Origin: Psococerastis gibbosa | Taxonomy: Eukaryota; Arthropoda; Insecta; Psocodea; Psocidae | NCBI GenBank assembly: GCA_963971405.1 | Contig: OZ020485.1 | Location: forward strand, 39,925,469-39,989,468 | DNA: 64,000 nucleotides | Direction: 5' to 3' | In this document: positions 1 through 9,916 of the stretch, piece after piece | How positions within the stretch are numbered: position 1 is the stretch's first letter | Layout: every line of letters starts with the position of its first letter | The notes under the pieces: generated by a model | What the model was told of the DNA's origin: nothing | The model's input: the letters and a program-made list of their open reading frames with translations, nothing else | Database searches by the model: none | Position numbers and translations under genes: made by a program

Positions 1-1320
1 TTCGTTATAAGCTTTCTAGATTATGTAGAACTTAATTGTTGTTGTCGACTTAGAAGACATGGAAGTTGTCCCTTTATTGTGTTGTTTAATTAGACGAATA
101 CATTTAATCTCGAAGTCGTTAATTCATACAAGTACACTACATATTCATTAGGTAGGTACAACTAATGCAACCTGAAAATTTTCTGAGACCATGGATAACA
201 TCAATGCTCATACATGTTATGAAATAGTCATTACCCTAAATAATAATTTTTACATTACCCTACATTAATTGCCGGCACATACAAGAACATATTTATAATT
301 AGATGTAATGAGGAGATTCTGGGTTACTAGCTACTAGCCTATAACGTACATCAAAACCATTTTGGAACCTAAATGTAGCAAAAATCCGGCCTGTAATAAC
401 CAAATCTTTATCTTTCCTAGCCATATTTTTATTCCAAATTCTTGATGGAACCATGTCCACTTAATGGGGCGTATTACACCAAAAATTACACGGTAGAATT
501 AATTATCATTTATAAATCTTGAAGAAAATAAACAATTTTTATGCAAACGAAGTTCATGAGCGGTCTAGTAGTCAACCGTACTACAATTTGAAACCTTCTT
601 TCAATGAATTAATAATATTTATAATAATTAATGTTGTATGTGCCTTTCAACTCATCACACATTAGCAGTAAATAATTAATAAATAAGTCTAAGGTAAATA
701 ATAATGGCAATAGATTATTGAGTAATGGAAAAGAAAGGGGCTTGGTAGAAAACGGGGCTTGGTGGAAAAGGATCTTAACAATCTTACGTACGGTATTTGT
801 CTATATGGTCAACGTCATTAGGTTTTTTTACAATTTTTTTTAGGGGCGACTACAAAGTTGTGCTTGCTTATACACCCACCGAGTTGTTTGTGACATTTGG
901 TACTACATTTGGTATTACAAATTTAGTTGTAGTTGATTTGTACTAGGTGATCGAGTACACACCCAAGAAAATTGGCTGTTGAGCTGAGCAGCGGTCATTT
1001 AGAGAAAATGTCAGGCGGAATAGCGGGGGTTCGGATCTGAACTGGACGCAGAAACCAGAGGGGCGTCATAGATTGCGAAGGTTCAAACTCGATGAAAGGT
1101 TCTGTCAGTGAAAGCCAGCTTGTGTCTGAGGGTGTAGTATCAAGAGTCGTAGGATACCTACAAGATATAATAGTATGCATTGGTGAGAATTTATTCACTG
1201 ATTTTATGGACATTCCTCTTCTTCTGCTTTAAACGCCTCTTCTATCGAAAAATGGAGTTCATCATGGGAATTAAACATTAAACAGCGATGTCATGATGAT
1301 TATACTATAAGGAATTGTAA
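1..1320. other. AT-rich DNA without recognisable gene
   Basis: No gene, RNA or clear repeat terminus was recognised here. A 72-codon minus-strand frame at 995-1213 has no motif I know. A phrase near 1214-1250 about TTCTTCTGCTTTAA and CCTCTTCTATCGA recurs near 13615-13650, so the right edge may be an old LINE or SINE end. Confidence 0.5.
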
Positions 1321-1325
1321 TGCAG

Positions 1326-1600
1326 TGGTTTCCCGTTGCCTTTTGCATCCTTATGCCGTTGACTCTTCATTGATCGTCTCCACTTTCACTGTCCAACCCC
1401 ACGACAAAAGAGTGCCCTGCACAGAAAATACTGTGTTTCTTGCATATCCAGGCTCAAACTCTGAAACTCGGTCCCCTATCAGTTCAGTCGCTACTACGCG
1501 CTTCCATCTACACCACGAGGAGGGACAGACTAGGGATTTTCGCGTCTTTGCCTCTGAGACCATAAGCCATTACTCATAAGATAAGCTGTTTTGAAGCCTT
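1326..1600 (+). repeat. Dispersed repeat, copy 1
   Basis: This stretch matches, in reverse complement, 18905-19262. Shared blocks include GCATCCTTAT followed by CGTTGACTC, then AAAGAGTG..TGCACAGAAAATACT, and a block ending GGGATTTT.GCGTCTTTGC. The open frames on both strands (1325-1579 plus, 1351-1563 minus) are most simply chance frames within the repeat; the second copy also stays open over part of its length, so an old coding origin is not excluded. Family unknown. Confidence 0.6.
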
Positions 1601-1684
1601 TTAAGACTTCTGTCCTCTCCATCATGCCAATGCATCTCCGCACTACATACGTCAGGGTTTAAATTTAGTTGCTGTTGTTGTTGC

Positions 1685-2035
1685 TGTTTCTAACGCCTGC
1701 TTTCAGCATTTTTGCTTTAAGCAACCCTGTCAGCCTGGCGAGGGGAGTGAGTCTGTTTGTTAACTTGAGGCACCCTAAGGGCAGACTCTTTCACCTCGGG
1801 GAACGGGGAGTTGACTGACAAGGTGGACCTCCTGATTATAGTGGATTCCGAACCACTTGGGGAACATGGTAAAGTCACACGATTAAATCGGAGGTGGCCA
1901 GGACTCGACACTCACGTAGACTGCCTAAGCGCGATATCATGTCCCATCATGTTCCCCTGCCAACGCTGTGCACACTACCAAGCTTGCCACAGTTTGAAAC
2001 ATGCTCTGCTCTAATGGACTCAAAATTGTAAGACC
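1685..2035 (-). repeat. SINE-R related element, long form
   Basis: Read on the minus strand this matches the SINE-R 5' half seen at 7814-8051 and 36331-36615: a start like TTGAATCCAGTGGACCAGAG, then a block ending CTTGGTAGTGT.CACAG, then GTTCGGA.TCCACTATAATCAGGAGG split over two blocks. It continues into extra sequence (GCTTAAAGCA..AATGCTGAAAGCAGG) also present at 33280-33590 and 41995-42165. The extra part suggests a longer parent element. No coding potential is claimed for the small frames here. Confidence 0.6.
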
Positions 2036-2043
2036 GTTGGCAA

Positions 2044-2485
2044 AGGTTTAAATTAGTGCACCGTACTAGAGATGGATTCAGCTCAGCTAGTTTAAAGACA
2101 ATTTAGAGACAGCATCGCTGTCGATTCTTCCGTTCTTCTCTTGACCGTATTCTGCGTCGCTGTCATTAAAAGTCCTGTCATTCCACCCAAATCGCTCACC
2201 TACCGGGGTACTGTCCCTGGCGAAGTGGTCAGCATGTTGTGGACACGGTTTGTCTACTACGTAATGGTTTAAATTTAGTGCACCGTACTAGAGATAGATT
2301 CAACTCAGCTACTTTAAAGACAATTTAGAGACAGTATCGCTGTCGATTCTTCCATTCTTCTTTTGACCGTATTCTGCGTCACTGTCATTAAAAGTCCTGT
2401 CATTCCACCCAGATCGCTCACCTACCGGGTTACTGTCCCTAGGGAAGTGGTCGGCATGTTGTAGACATGGTTAGTCTACTATCTG
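2044..2485. repeat. Two-unit tandem duplication, about 223 bp per unit
   Basis: Unit 1 (about 2044-2266) and unit 2 (about 2267-2485) both start GTTTAAAT..AGTGCACCGTAC and run through GACAATTTAGAGACAG, CGCTGTCGATTCTTCC and CTGTCATTCCACCCA to a GTGGTC.GCATGTTGT block. They differ by scattered substitutions. A fragment of the unit start recurs alone at 31541-31570. It could be a satellite fragment or a local duplication. Confidence 0.75.
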
Positions 2486-2773
2486 GAGATCTCCGCATGT
2501 CTACATGACTCATCAAATGTGGTACCACACACAGCCTACCTCCTGTACTTCCTTTCGATACATCCTTGTTATGTTAATACGTCGCCATGGATTACAACGT
2601 ATGTTCACTGCTGAACTATGATACGCACGCATTCCAGTAACTTAGATATGTTAATGAACTGTTAATGTGTGGTGGCAAATTCGCTAATTTTGTTCGCCAA
2701 CCACCCGTACCCACGGACTAGTTTTGCCGTCGCAATCTGTAGCATCACAGATTTATAGATAACAGTGCTCACG

Positions 2774-3045
2774 AGTGGCGTATCCGTAGAAATGATGAGC
2801 TCTACGCGATATACCAAGAACCTACGATAGTATCCGACATCAAGAGAGCCCACTTCAGGTGGCTAGGACACGTGGAACGAATGCCCGACAATAGGGCTAC
2901 AAGAACAGCCTTACACAAGGTGCCCCAAGGGAAAAGACGAGCGGGACGACCACGGATGCGACAGCTGGACGACGTCGAGGGAGGTCAGGTGACCCTTGGC
3001 GGCGATGACTGGCGAAGGAGAGCGCAGGAGCCGCGATTTACTAGA
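2774..3045 (+). pseudogene. RT C-terminal relic of a non-LTR retrotransposon
   Basis: The plus frame reads a start like EWRIRRNDELYAIYQEP, then RAHFRWLGHVERMP, then GKRRAGRPRMR and WRRRAQ. The RWLGHVxRM...GRPRxRW...WRRxAQ series is the usual C-terminal end of RTE/CR1-like RT proteins in insects. The catalytic RT core, endonuclease and start codon are absent, so this is a 5'-truncated dead copy. The annotated methionine start at 2872 lies inside the domain and is not a real start. Confidence 0.8.
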
Positions 3046-3660
3046 CTTCCAATGAGTTGTCATGGCGTTCTTTACCACCTGTAATAGTGCTAACGCTTTT
3101 ATTATAAGAATTTTTTTTGAGCACTATAAGGTCAACTAAGCATTGAAAGTTTTTCGTGGACAACACAACCTGCCTGTAGGACTTCATTGTAGTTACATTC
3201 ATTCTCGGTAGTAAATAGCGTTCCTAGAAGTTTTAATCCAGCGATATTTCACTGCTACCGTCACAATTACCCTAGATCGAGCATGCATCAGTAGAAGGTC
3301 GTGCTGTAAAAGTTTATGAGTCGTGAGTAGGACAGTAGCTGTTGGTAAAGTAGGTGTTGTTGGGGACCTCAGGGCGCACGCGCGCACTTACGTTTAGTGT
3401 GCCACAGATCAGACTCATCTACATAATTTACTGTACTCTTATGTGTTCTCCTCAGGATCAGAGGTTCCACCGTGACTGAGTGGAGTGCAACATATAATAT
3501 AGTAACGCATATAAAATATGTAAATTATATATATCGCTGAATAAGTGGTTGTGCTAATAGTTAAGAACGTACTTGAAAAAAAGATAATTAAACTATAAAG
3601 TGTTACGGAAACTTTTAAGCATGTACAAATACACTGAGAAATGTAACTGCAAAGGCTTTG
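3046..3660. other. No feature recognised
   Basis: AT-rich sequence with scattered stops in all frames. A 62-codon minus frame at 3199-3387 lacks any known motif. No inverted termini or tRNA-like boxes were noticed. Confidence 0.4.
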
Positions 3661-3662
3661 GA

Positions 3663-3888
3663 GAATCCGGGCTGATATGGTCGATATGAAAGTGAACTTA
3701 CAAACGTTTCGTCAACAGCTGCGGTCGACATCTTTAGTGGCGCTGGGTAGACTTCGAAGGTTGTACCTCGACGGCTACGTAGCGAAACTTGGCGGCACTC
3801 AATACAGAGCCGCCGAGGTACAACCTTCGAAGTCTACGCAGCGCCACTGAAGATGTTGTCCGCAGCTGTTGACGAAACGTTCACATCG
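3663..3888. mobile_element. Palindromic element, family P, copy 1
   Basis: The two halves are inverted copies: the left reads GAATCCGGGCTGAT, a CGTTTCGTCAACAGCTGCGG block, CTTCGAAGGTTGTACCTCG; the right reads CGAGGTACAACCTTCGAAG, GCGCCACTGAAGATG, GTTGACGAAACGTTC. Better copies at 53037, 58273, 60878 and 19765 show outer termini GTAACTGCAAAGGCTTTCAC. It carries no ORF. It is either a non-autonomous TIR element or a foldback formed by two head-to-head retroelement ends. See the finding on a ribozyme-like motif. Confidence 0.7.
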
Positions 3889-4189
3889 ACGTTTTACCAA
3901 TTGCCAAAAATTCATACGGAAGCAATATAATTAATGTCCGAAATCCATGGAGTTGGACAAGGGACCAATGGGCCACTATTTAAGGAGGCCTAGGCTCATA
4001 AAAAGTCCATAAGTGTTTAGTAAGGGGCCAGTGTAAAATTTTCAGATTTGGTACCATCATGGTGACGGCCCATATATGCCAGTATTTTTAAACATATTCA
4101 GTTCTGGTGGATTCAACTTGGTATGGCGATTGGTATTCAAATGATAAGAGGTGTATTTTTGCTTTCCAATTTATACGTAGTATAAGGAA

Positions 4190-4480
4190 AGCTCTGTGAT
4201 TTTTTCGGTTCCGAGATTTCAACGGATTTACACGTTTTGAGGTCCCAGGAACCCAAAAAAGTGTTTTTTACGAAATGTCTGTCTGTCTGTCGCTCTGTTT
4301 TCATTTTTTTGCTATTCACGTCTGTCTGTCTTTTCATCGGGAAAACTACTCGGTGGATTTTGATGAAATTTGGCATGTAGGTTCACAAAACCTCGGAATA
4401 ACTTTTATTTATTTTGGGCCAACTCAATTAGTGGGTGTTTTATTCTCAAAAAACTCCAAAAAAAGGTATAAAAAAATTAT
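4190..4480 (+). repeat. Dispersed repeat with TCTGTCTGTC core, copy 1
   Basis: It shares ordered blocks with 56745-56985: GGATTTACACGTTTTGAG, TTTTTACGAAATGTCTGTCT, GAAATTTG.CA.GTAGGTT, GGC.AACTCAATT and CTCAAAAA.CTCCAAAAAA. The two small frames across it (4137-4376 minus, 4275-4529 plus) are not credible genes. The GATGAAATTTGGCATGTAGG phrase is of a kind often seen in insect repeats; the class is not resolved. Confidence 0.6.
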
Positions 4481-5001
4481 TTCTCATAAACGGCTCGAAC
4501 CATTTCTTTTAAATTCACATATATTGTAGTTGTTTTTAATGTTAATAAAATGCGGGGGTCACTTACCCCTTGATAGTTTGCTTCTGGGCGTAAAAAAATA
4601 AAATAACTAAATTTTAATGAAAAATTAGTAAAAAATAATTTTTCTGTGAAACCTGTCAATCGATGATTTCTACCTTCAGGCATGTTTTAGGTGTTAAATT
4701 ATATCTATCTAATAAATCAATTTGGTTTTGTGCAAATATTTTTTTTTTAAAAAATGAAAGCAAATTCACGCTCAAATGCATTGTGTGCCCTGCCATTATT
4801 GCTGTGTGGTAATGTGTTGGTCTGACCTATCTAGAATTTACTTCACCTCCAGTGACGTCAGGTGGACGACCCCCCCCCCCCCCCGTGATATCCGAAATTT
4901 ATCCGTAGGAAAATTATTTACCATGAAATTAATCATTTTCTCTCTCTACTAATTGATAAATTGGAAAGCATGTTCGAGTAAACTCGGACTGGTTCTTCTA
5001 C
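4481..5001. other. AT-rich DNA with a 14-bp C run
   Basis: No gene recognised. A C run at about 4871-4884 follows CTCCAGTGACGTCAGG, which may be one decayed end of a hAT-type element; no partner end was found. Confidence 0.4.
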
Positions 5002-5420
5002 TATATCGTCACCCTAAAGTCAGAAGGGCGTATCATCAAAACTAAAATTTCGACATAATTGCATATAAAGATGCTTTTGCTCATAACAATCTTTCAGACA
5101 CGCCCTCCTAATCGAAAATTTCCGCCTTATTTTACACGTATGATTTTTTTTTCGGCACATGCAAATGTAAAACTTATATGACTAGGTCACTAAATCATAA
5201 CCCAATTTCCCCAAAACTTTTGATTACGCCCTCCTGACTTTAGAAAGATGATATAGCATATAAATTATGGCTCTATGATCGATATATCGTCACCCTGAGG
5301 GGTGTAGCCAACATTTTTGGCGAAATTGAGTTATGATTAGATTTACCTTGGCATGAGGTCTACCTTTCCATAGCTACCTAAAAAATCAATCGTGAAAAAT
5401 TAGGCTTAAATTTTCGATTA

Positions 5421-5473
<53 letters not shown>

Positions 5474-5646
5474 AAATTGTCTTTATCTTCCATGTGGCAA
5501 ATTTTGGGCTTTTCAGCCTACGCTTACAATTAACCCATAGAAGGGCGTATCTGACTGTTTGTTATGAGCAAAAGCATCTTTAAACGCGATTATCTCGAAA
5601 TTTTGTTTTTGATGTTACGCCCTTGTGTCTTTAGTGTGACGATATC
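5002..5646. mobile_element. Foldback (MITE-like) element, right arm interrupted
   Basis: The left arm (5002-5127) reads TATATCGTCACCCTAAAG, AAGGGCGTATCATCAAAA, AAAGATGCTTTTGCTCATAA, CGCCCTCCTAATCGAAAA. The right arm (5401-5420 plus 5538-5646) is its reverse complement with mismatches and ends CTTTAGTGTGACGATATC. Arms total over 100 bp with a loop of about 270 bp. Internal partial repeats (TACGCCCTCCTGACTTTAG at 5225) suggest older duplication. No ORF. The superfamily and TSD are unclear. Confidence 0.7.
5425..5537 (-). mobile_element. Short retroposed insert with (GAAA)n tail, TSD TAGAAG
   Basis: This insert splits the right arm of the 5002-5646 foldback. It is flanked by TAGAAG at 5419-5424 and at 5538-5543. 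The insert starts with a (GAAA)n tract of about 50 bp followed by CTTTATCTTCCATGTGGCAA and TTTTCAGCCTACGC. Read on the minus strand it has a 3' (TTTC)n tail, as a LINE-mobilised fragment would. The source family is not identified elsewhere in the window. Confidence 0.6.
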
Positions 5647-5818
5647 ACTGGCGGTTTCAGGGGGGGGGGCATGACCTTGGCAGTTCACAGGAGCATTTTA
5701 GTATACTCCTTTTGAAAAAAATAAAGTGAAAATTGTTTGGAAACCTCCAGTATTAAACTAGTTGGGTCTTATCTCCTATCAATGCCCCCCCCCCCTTTGA
5801 AAATGCTAAAACCGCCAC
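5646..5818. mobile_element. hAT-type non-autonomous element
   Basis: The termini are CACTGGCGGTTTCAG and, at the other end, GCTAAAACCGCCACAT, an imperfect inverted pair. A G run of ten lies just inside the left end and a C run just inside the right, the layout of the other hAT elements here. No clear 8-bp TSD was found, so the exact ends are uncertain. Confidence 0.55.
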
Positions 5819-5829
5819 ATCATGAGATT

Positions 5830-5993
5830 TTTTTTTTTACTGATTATTCACATACAATCGAATGTATCCGAATAACCTCTTTTCAGTCACCTCTGTAGGT
5901 ACTAATACCTGTGTTGAGTTACGACAGGTCACCGATCGCATGATGTTTAGAGACTCGCAGTAGTACGAACAAGTTACCACTATGCCATTGAAG
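5830..5993 (-). mobile_element. SINE-B copy (minus)
   Basis: On the minus strand the order is CAATGGCATAGTGGTAAC, GTACTACTGCGAGTCTCTAA, GCGATCGGTGACCTGTCGTA, ACTCAACACAGGTATTA, CTGAAAAGAGGTTATTCGG, ACATTCGATTG. Six other copies (14384, 39768, 43456, 52765, 54556, 58662) share this order. The head GGCANNGTGGTAGCGTG resembles a Pol III A box; no good B box is seen, so tRNA origin is tentative. Confidence 0.6.
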
Positions 5994-6069
5994 ATACGAT
6001 TCATATTATTGATCATGATCATATTGCTGTTTTCTATTATGCTAATCTGCATGATCACCTGGAGGACTT

Positions 6070-6510
6070 ATGCGGTTTTGGAAAAAAACTCGTATTGAAA
6101 TTGGGCTTAGACTCGTGGCTGAAACTGAACGCACTGCTATGAAATATGGAACGACCGCGCACGAAGTCGTGCCCGCTCCATCGGCCACGCCACGTCGCTG
6201 CCACCCTGACCCCATCGACACATTAACTCAACACAACCCAATTCCAATTCGTTTATCAACGCTTAATTCCTCTGATGATGAGAGAGCTACTATGAGAAAC
6301 ACGAAGGTTATGAATCACAAGTTGTGTGCACTATTATTATTTACTAAGCAATACCAATCTCCCGTTAATGCGCGGGAAAATACTTCCGCCGTACAGTTTG
6401 CCGTAGCTCTGTTCTAATACATGTAATATAAAAATAGTTAAAAGTTGAAGCCATTTGTCGTCGTGCCTCCCGTCCGGTACGTCCGTGACTAATAAATAAG
6501 TCAAGTTAAT
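6070..6510. other. Unassigned stretch with a 115-codon frame
   Basis: The plus frame 6070-6417 encodes 115 residues without a domain, signal or repeat I recognise. It contains a short palindrome GCACGAAGTCGTGC near 6165. Nothing upstream looks like a promoter or splice acceptor. It is most likely a chance frame, with a small chance of being an exon. Confidence 0.3.
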
Positions 6511-6514
6511 GTAA

Positions 6515-6644
6515 GGCGCTTATTCCACCGACGTCAATAGTGAACTACTGACGTGTTTGACGTGGTAGCAGGCAATAAAGGCAGTGTAAAAATGATCTGC
6601 TACCACGTCAATAGTGAACTATTGACGTCGGTGGAATAGGCGCC
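6515..6644. mobile_element. Short Harbinger-like MITE
   Basis: The termini GGCGCTTATTCCACCGACGT and ACGTCGGTGGAATAGGCGCC are inverted, and the inversion continues inward through CAATAGTGAACTA and again as a second pair GACGTGGTAGCAG/CTGCTACCACGTC. Flanks are TAA (6512-6514) and TTA (6645-6647), both fitting the TWA target of PIF/Harbinger elements. There is no coding capacity. The 130-bp length fits a MITE; copy 23073-23212 is the same subfamily. Confidence 0.8.
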
Positions 6645-6705
6645 TTAAAGAGGAGGTATTGTCTTTAATAAGGAGAATCTATGGACCCCTATGGGAAGAC
6701 GGAGA

Positions 6706-7018
6706 GTGGCGTATAAGAAAACGCAATACTCAACGGAGAAGGCATAGTTCGGTTCATAAATGCAAAAACGCATAAGATGGCTGGGACACGTCGTAAGAAT
6801 GTCAGACGACCGCATGCCGACAAAGATGTACAAAGCAAGCATGATAGGAAGACGACTGGCCGGACGTCCTCGAAAACGCTGGAAGGATGATTTGGAAAAT
6901 GACCTTCGCGAGTTGGGAGTCCGTAGAAGGTGGAGCGTTGTACAAGACTGAGATGACTGGAGGAGAGTTGTCGAGAAGGCCAAAGCTCATCCGGGGCTGT
7001 AGAGCCAGAAGAAGATGA
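6706..7018 (+). pseudogene. RT C-terminal relic, GRRLAGRPRKRW family
   Basis: The plus frame shows KRIRWLGHVVRMSDDRMP, then GRRLAGRPRKRWKDDLEND, then, past an in-frame TGA at 6949-6951, DDWRRVVEKAKAHPGL ending in TAG at 7000-7002 and AGAAGAAGATGAAGATGAA. This is the standard C-terminus and stop of an RTE-like LINE followed by its purine-rich tail. A frameshift upstream (around 6710-6760) and the nonsense codon mark it as dead. A minus-strand copy of the same family is at 39160-39372. Confidence 0.85.
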
Positions 7019-7219
7019 AGATGAATCTCTTGCCGACTTCAGTGCTTAAACCACTAAGTGTAAGGCTTATGAGGGTAAAGGATAAGGGAAAAGGGTTACA
7101 CCTTAACGCCCTTAAGCCACGATGTTTACCTAGCGAACCTTTAGTTTTACTTTCTCTTTTTGAAAATAAAATTTTTACGACGGATATTTCAATAAATGTC
7201 CCGTGAAAGTGTTTGAGCA

Positions 7220-7801
7220 TAAAAACTTCTGGAGTTTATTCGGGTTTACCTTAGAAGTTGCAAACTTATTTTTTTTTAAATCTCTTAAGTTTGCTTAAAG
7301 AAAAATAGCTGTTTACAGCTATTTACAATATCACCATTCAATAAATCTGAAATACTGTAAAGAGTCTAATATTGGTCAGGTTCACTTGACACAATTTACT
7401 TTCAATTTATGCTATTTAAATTATATAAAATATATAAAATATATAAAACAGATTTATCTTCTATAGGTAGATTCACTAATTCACTAGCCTTTATTATGTT
7501 TATTATGTATAAACCGTGATAAATAGGTATGTTAAATTGAGAATCCCATTCTCACCTATTTTAAATGAATTTAATACCAACGTCATAATTTGAATTATCC
7601 GTATTCCCCAGGAAATTTCATGCAAAAAGTAGTTAAAGGTAGGACTACTAATCATGTACCTATACACTGTATCTTTTCTTTATAAGATTTTTTGGAAATA
7701 TTATATAAGTCTCACTTTATTTTATGCAGATAGAGTATCGATGGTATGTTATAAACCAAAATTTACTAGCCCAAACCCACTTGGAATTTTGAAAGGTATT
7801 G
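7220..7801. other. AT-rich DNA, nothing recognised
   Basis: No ORF with motif and no repeat terminus. A 60-codon frame at 7654-7836 runs into the SINE-R insertion and is not credible. Confidence 0.4.
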
Positions 7802-7813
7802 TACCTTACTTAT

Positions 7814-8051
7814 TGCCGGTCGCCTTACCAAGTTGAATCCAGTGGACCAGAGCAGGTTCAAAGATGCAGATAACTTGGTAGTGTACACAGTGCCGGTAGG
7901 GAAACATGGTAGGACTTGTCCTGGTCACCTCCAAACTAATCGTGTAACTTCACTGTGTTTCCCACGTGGTTCGGAGTCCACTATAATCAGGAGGTTCCCT
8001 GTCCTATGGGCCCACACCGTGGCCTGGGACTGTGTCCAACCATACTACTAC
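7814..8051 (+). mobile_element. SINE-R copy with 12-bp TSD
   Basis: The insert is flanked by perfect copies of TACCTTACTTAT at 7802-7813 and 8052-8063. It starts TGCCGGTCGCCTTACC, continues AGTTGAATCCAGTGGACCAG and AGCAGGTTCAAAGATGC, and ends CATACTACTAC, a short (TAC)n tail. Perfect TSDs of variable length and a simple 3' tail indicate LINE-type retroposition. Possible Pol III boxes are TGAATCCAGTGG and GGTTCAAAGAT, closely spaced; this is weak. The 132-codon frame crossing it is not a gene. Copy two is 36331-36615 with a different TSD. Confidence 0.85.
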
Positions 8052-8063
8052 TACCTTACTTAT

Positions 8064-8639
8064 AGTTTTATGACGATTTTTTTTAAAATTTTAAACTTAA
8101 ATCATTATTCAGCTGTGGCTACTTACACATACTATGCGACTACTGTCACTAATAATAATAATACAATAATAAAACCTGAAATTGGAGCATATATGTTTGA
8201 TTTGAACCCACAACCTTTGAGTGATAGATAATATGTAGCCTACAAAGACCAGTGATAAGAGTAACTGTACTACTAGCATAGCATAACAACTACGAAGTAT
8301 TTATTTAAAAGAAATTCTATTTAAAAATGATCAGTTCTCGTCATAAATTATTCATTGACATATAGATGACCTTCTAGATCATTGATAAGATTAAATAGAA
8401 ATGTCTATAGGTTATCATAAATTAACAGTCAATATTATTCAATAAGAACAAGAAATGATACGGTTCAAGAAGTAGTTGGGGTCATTCTGTCAATGATCGC
8501 GTCATTTTCCAAGTTAATAAAAATTATCATTGAACTGGTTGGGGCAGTTTCAATCCAGCATATTTTTGTTTGCTGAAACAGCTGCAAGTCATTCAATATT
8601 TTTCGAATTTCTTTACTATGGCAGTATCACACGCCTATT
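8064..8639. other. No feature recognised
   Basis: AT-rich, low-copy by eye. A 3' part of the frame at 8570-8962 starts here, but RT similarity is visible only from about 8640. Confidence 0.4.
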
Positions 8640-9463
8640 CTAGGGATATGATGTTAAATAACTTAACTATCGACGGTGCTGCAATAAATAGCGTAAAATG
8701 CTTTCGATACCTAGGCAGCAAAATAACACAAGAAGGAAAGTCATCCCAGGAAATATCCAGTCGAGTACACTTAGCCAGGCTAGCTTTTAACATAAAGTCA
8801 AAGACATTCGAATCTAACGACATCTACTTGGAAATAAGGAAAATACTTCTCAAAACTCTAGTGTGGAGTGTGATCTTGTACGGAAGTGAGACATGGTGCA
8901 TTTACGAACATGACGAAAAAAACTGGAAGCCTTTGAGCTGTGGTGCTACAGAAGAATCATGAAAATCCCATGGGGAGACCACATAACCAACGAAGAAGTG
9001 CTCCATAGAATAAACGAAAAAAGAGCTATTATGGCCAACATTTCAACAAGAAGAGGCAAATGGATGAGGCATATTCTGAGACACGAAGGGCTCCTCAAGA
9101 GGGTATGGTTGAAGGCACCAACTCAAGAGGAAGACAGAGGAAGGAGTACCTAGAAGCAAGGCCGCAGCCAGGATTTTTATTTTTTTTCGGGGAGGGGGGT
9201 TTCAGAAATTTTATTGGATATTACATAGTGGTTTTTATTTTTCCTCTCAAAATCCGATTCTATCTAGTATCAAGCCATTTTTTCATTTCGGAGAAGGGAG
9301 GGGGGAGGTTTGAACCCTCATGAACCCCCCCTTGGCTACGGCCTTGCCTAGAAGATGTCATGAAGGACCTAGGATGCGACACCTGCAAAGAACTGAAAAG
9401 GCCCACACAAAAAAGACAAGAGTGGAGGAGAAAAATACAAAATTCGCTGCAAACCAATCCTTA
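8640..9463 (+). pseudogene. RT C-terminal half of a non-LTR retrotransposon, split by a hAT element
   Basis: The frame shows MMLNNLTIDGAAINSVKCF, RYLGSKITQEGK, the LVWSVILYGSETW motif that follows the RT palm, then RRIMKIPWGDHITNEEVL, RGKWMRHILRHEG and RGRQRKEYLE. Reading frame changes near 8930 and again near 9110 are decay frameshifts. At 9156 the frame is cut by the hAT element 9157-9346; beyond it the same frame resumes with DVMKDLGCDTCKELKR and RQEWRRKIQN to a TAG at 9461-9463. The RT catalytic YxDD box and the endonuclease are missing. Family: RTE/craniofacial-like endonuclease-RT LINEs of insects. Confidence 0.85.
9157..9346. mobile_element. hAT element inserted in an RT relic, TSD CCTAGAAG
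   Basis: Termini are CAAGGCCGCAGCCAGG and CCTTGGCTACGGCCTTG, flanked by perfect 8-bp copies of CCTAGAAG (9149-9156 and 9347-9354). Eight-base duplications define hAT insertions. Inside the left end is a G-rich block GGGGAGGGGGG and inside the right a matching C-run. A closely similar copy is at 26118-26300. The 190-bp element cannot encode a transposase. Confidence 0.9.
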
Positions 9464-9805
9464 GATTGCAACTCAAGAAGATGATGTTAAATGAGAAAAT
9501 TTCTAGTTTTCTTTGCTCAACTTGTTTAATGCAGTTTTTCTTACGAAAAACCCAGCATTCCATGCATTGATCTGGATTGGCCACTTAAGTTAAGTTAAGT
9601 CCTGCGAAGCATTAATTGAAGAATCTATTTACAGCAAGGGACTTGCATATGAGTAATTAATTTTACCATTACTTTTTTTTTTACTTACTCCTTACCTTAC
9701 CAGGGACCCTTACTAGCCTAACGCTTTATAAATGATGATAGTGGATTAAACGTTAAAATGTGTCACTTTTCAAATGCTATTTAATTCAACGTGAAAGACT
9801 CAAAA

Positions 9806-9916
9806 AGCGGGCGGTCCCGGGCTTTCGTAGTTGAGTGTAAGAGAGGGCTTATAGCCCTAACTCCACTAGGTTGGCTTGGTAATAGAACAAAAAGTTAGTA
9901 TTTATTTATTTATTTA
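9806..9916 (+). mobile_element. SINE-A, 3' body only
   Basis: Matches the SINE-A body from GGCGGTCCCGGGCTTTCG through AGTTGAGTGTAAGAGAGGGC, AGCCCTAACTCC, TAGGTTGGCTTGGTAATAG to AACAAAAAG, followed by a (TATT)n tail. The tRNA-like head is missing, so it is 5'-truncated. Confidence 0.75.

Noticed and set aside
5421..5475. CRISPR-like or regular array
   Set aside because: It is a simple (GAAA)n microsatellite; no spacers. No repeat-spacer structure was seen anywhere.
6070..6417. 115-codon plus frame as a host gene
   Set aside because: No known motif, no splice or promoter context, arginine/threonine/proline-rich wording typical of chance frames.
7833..8231. 132-codon plus frame
   Set aside because: It crosses the SINE-R insertion, its duplication and AT-rich flank; no protein motif.
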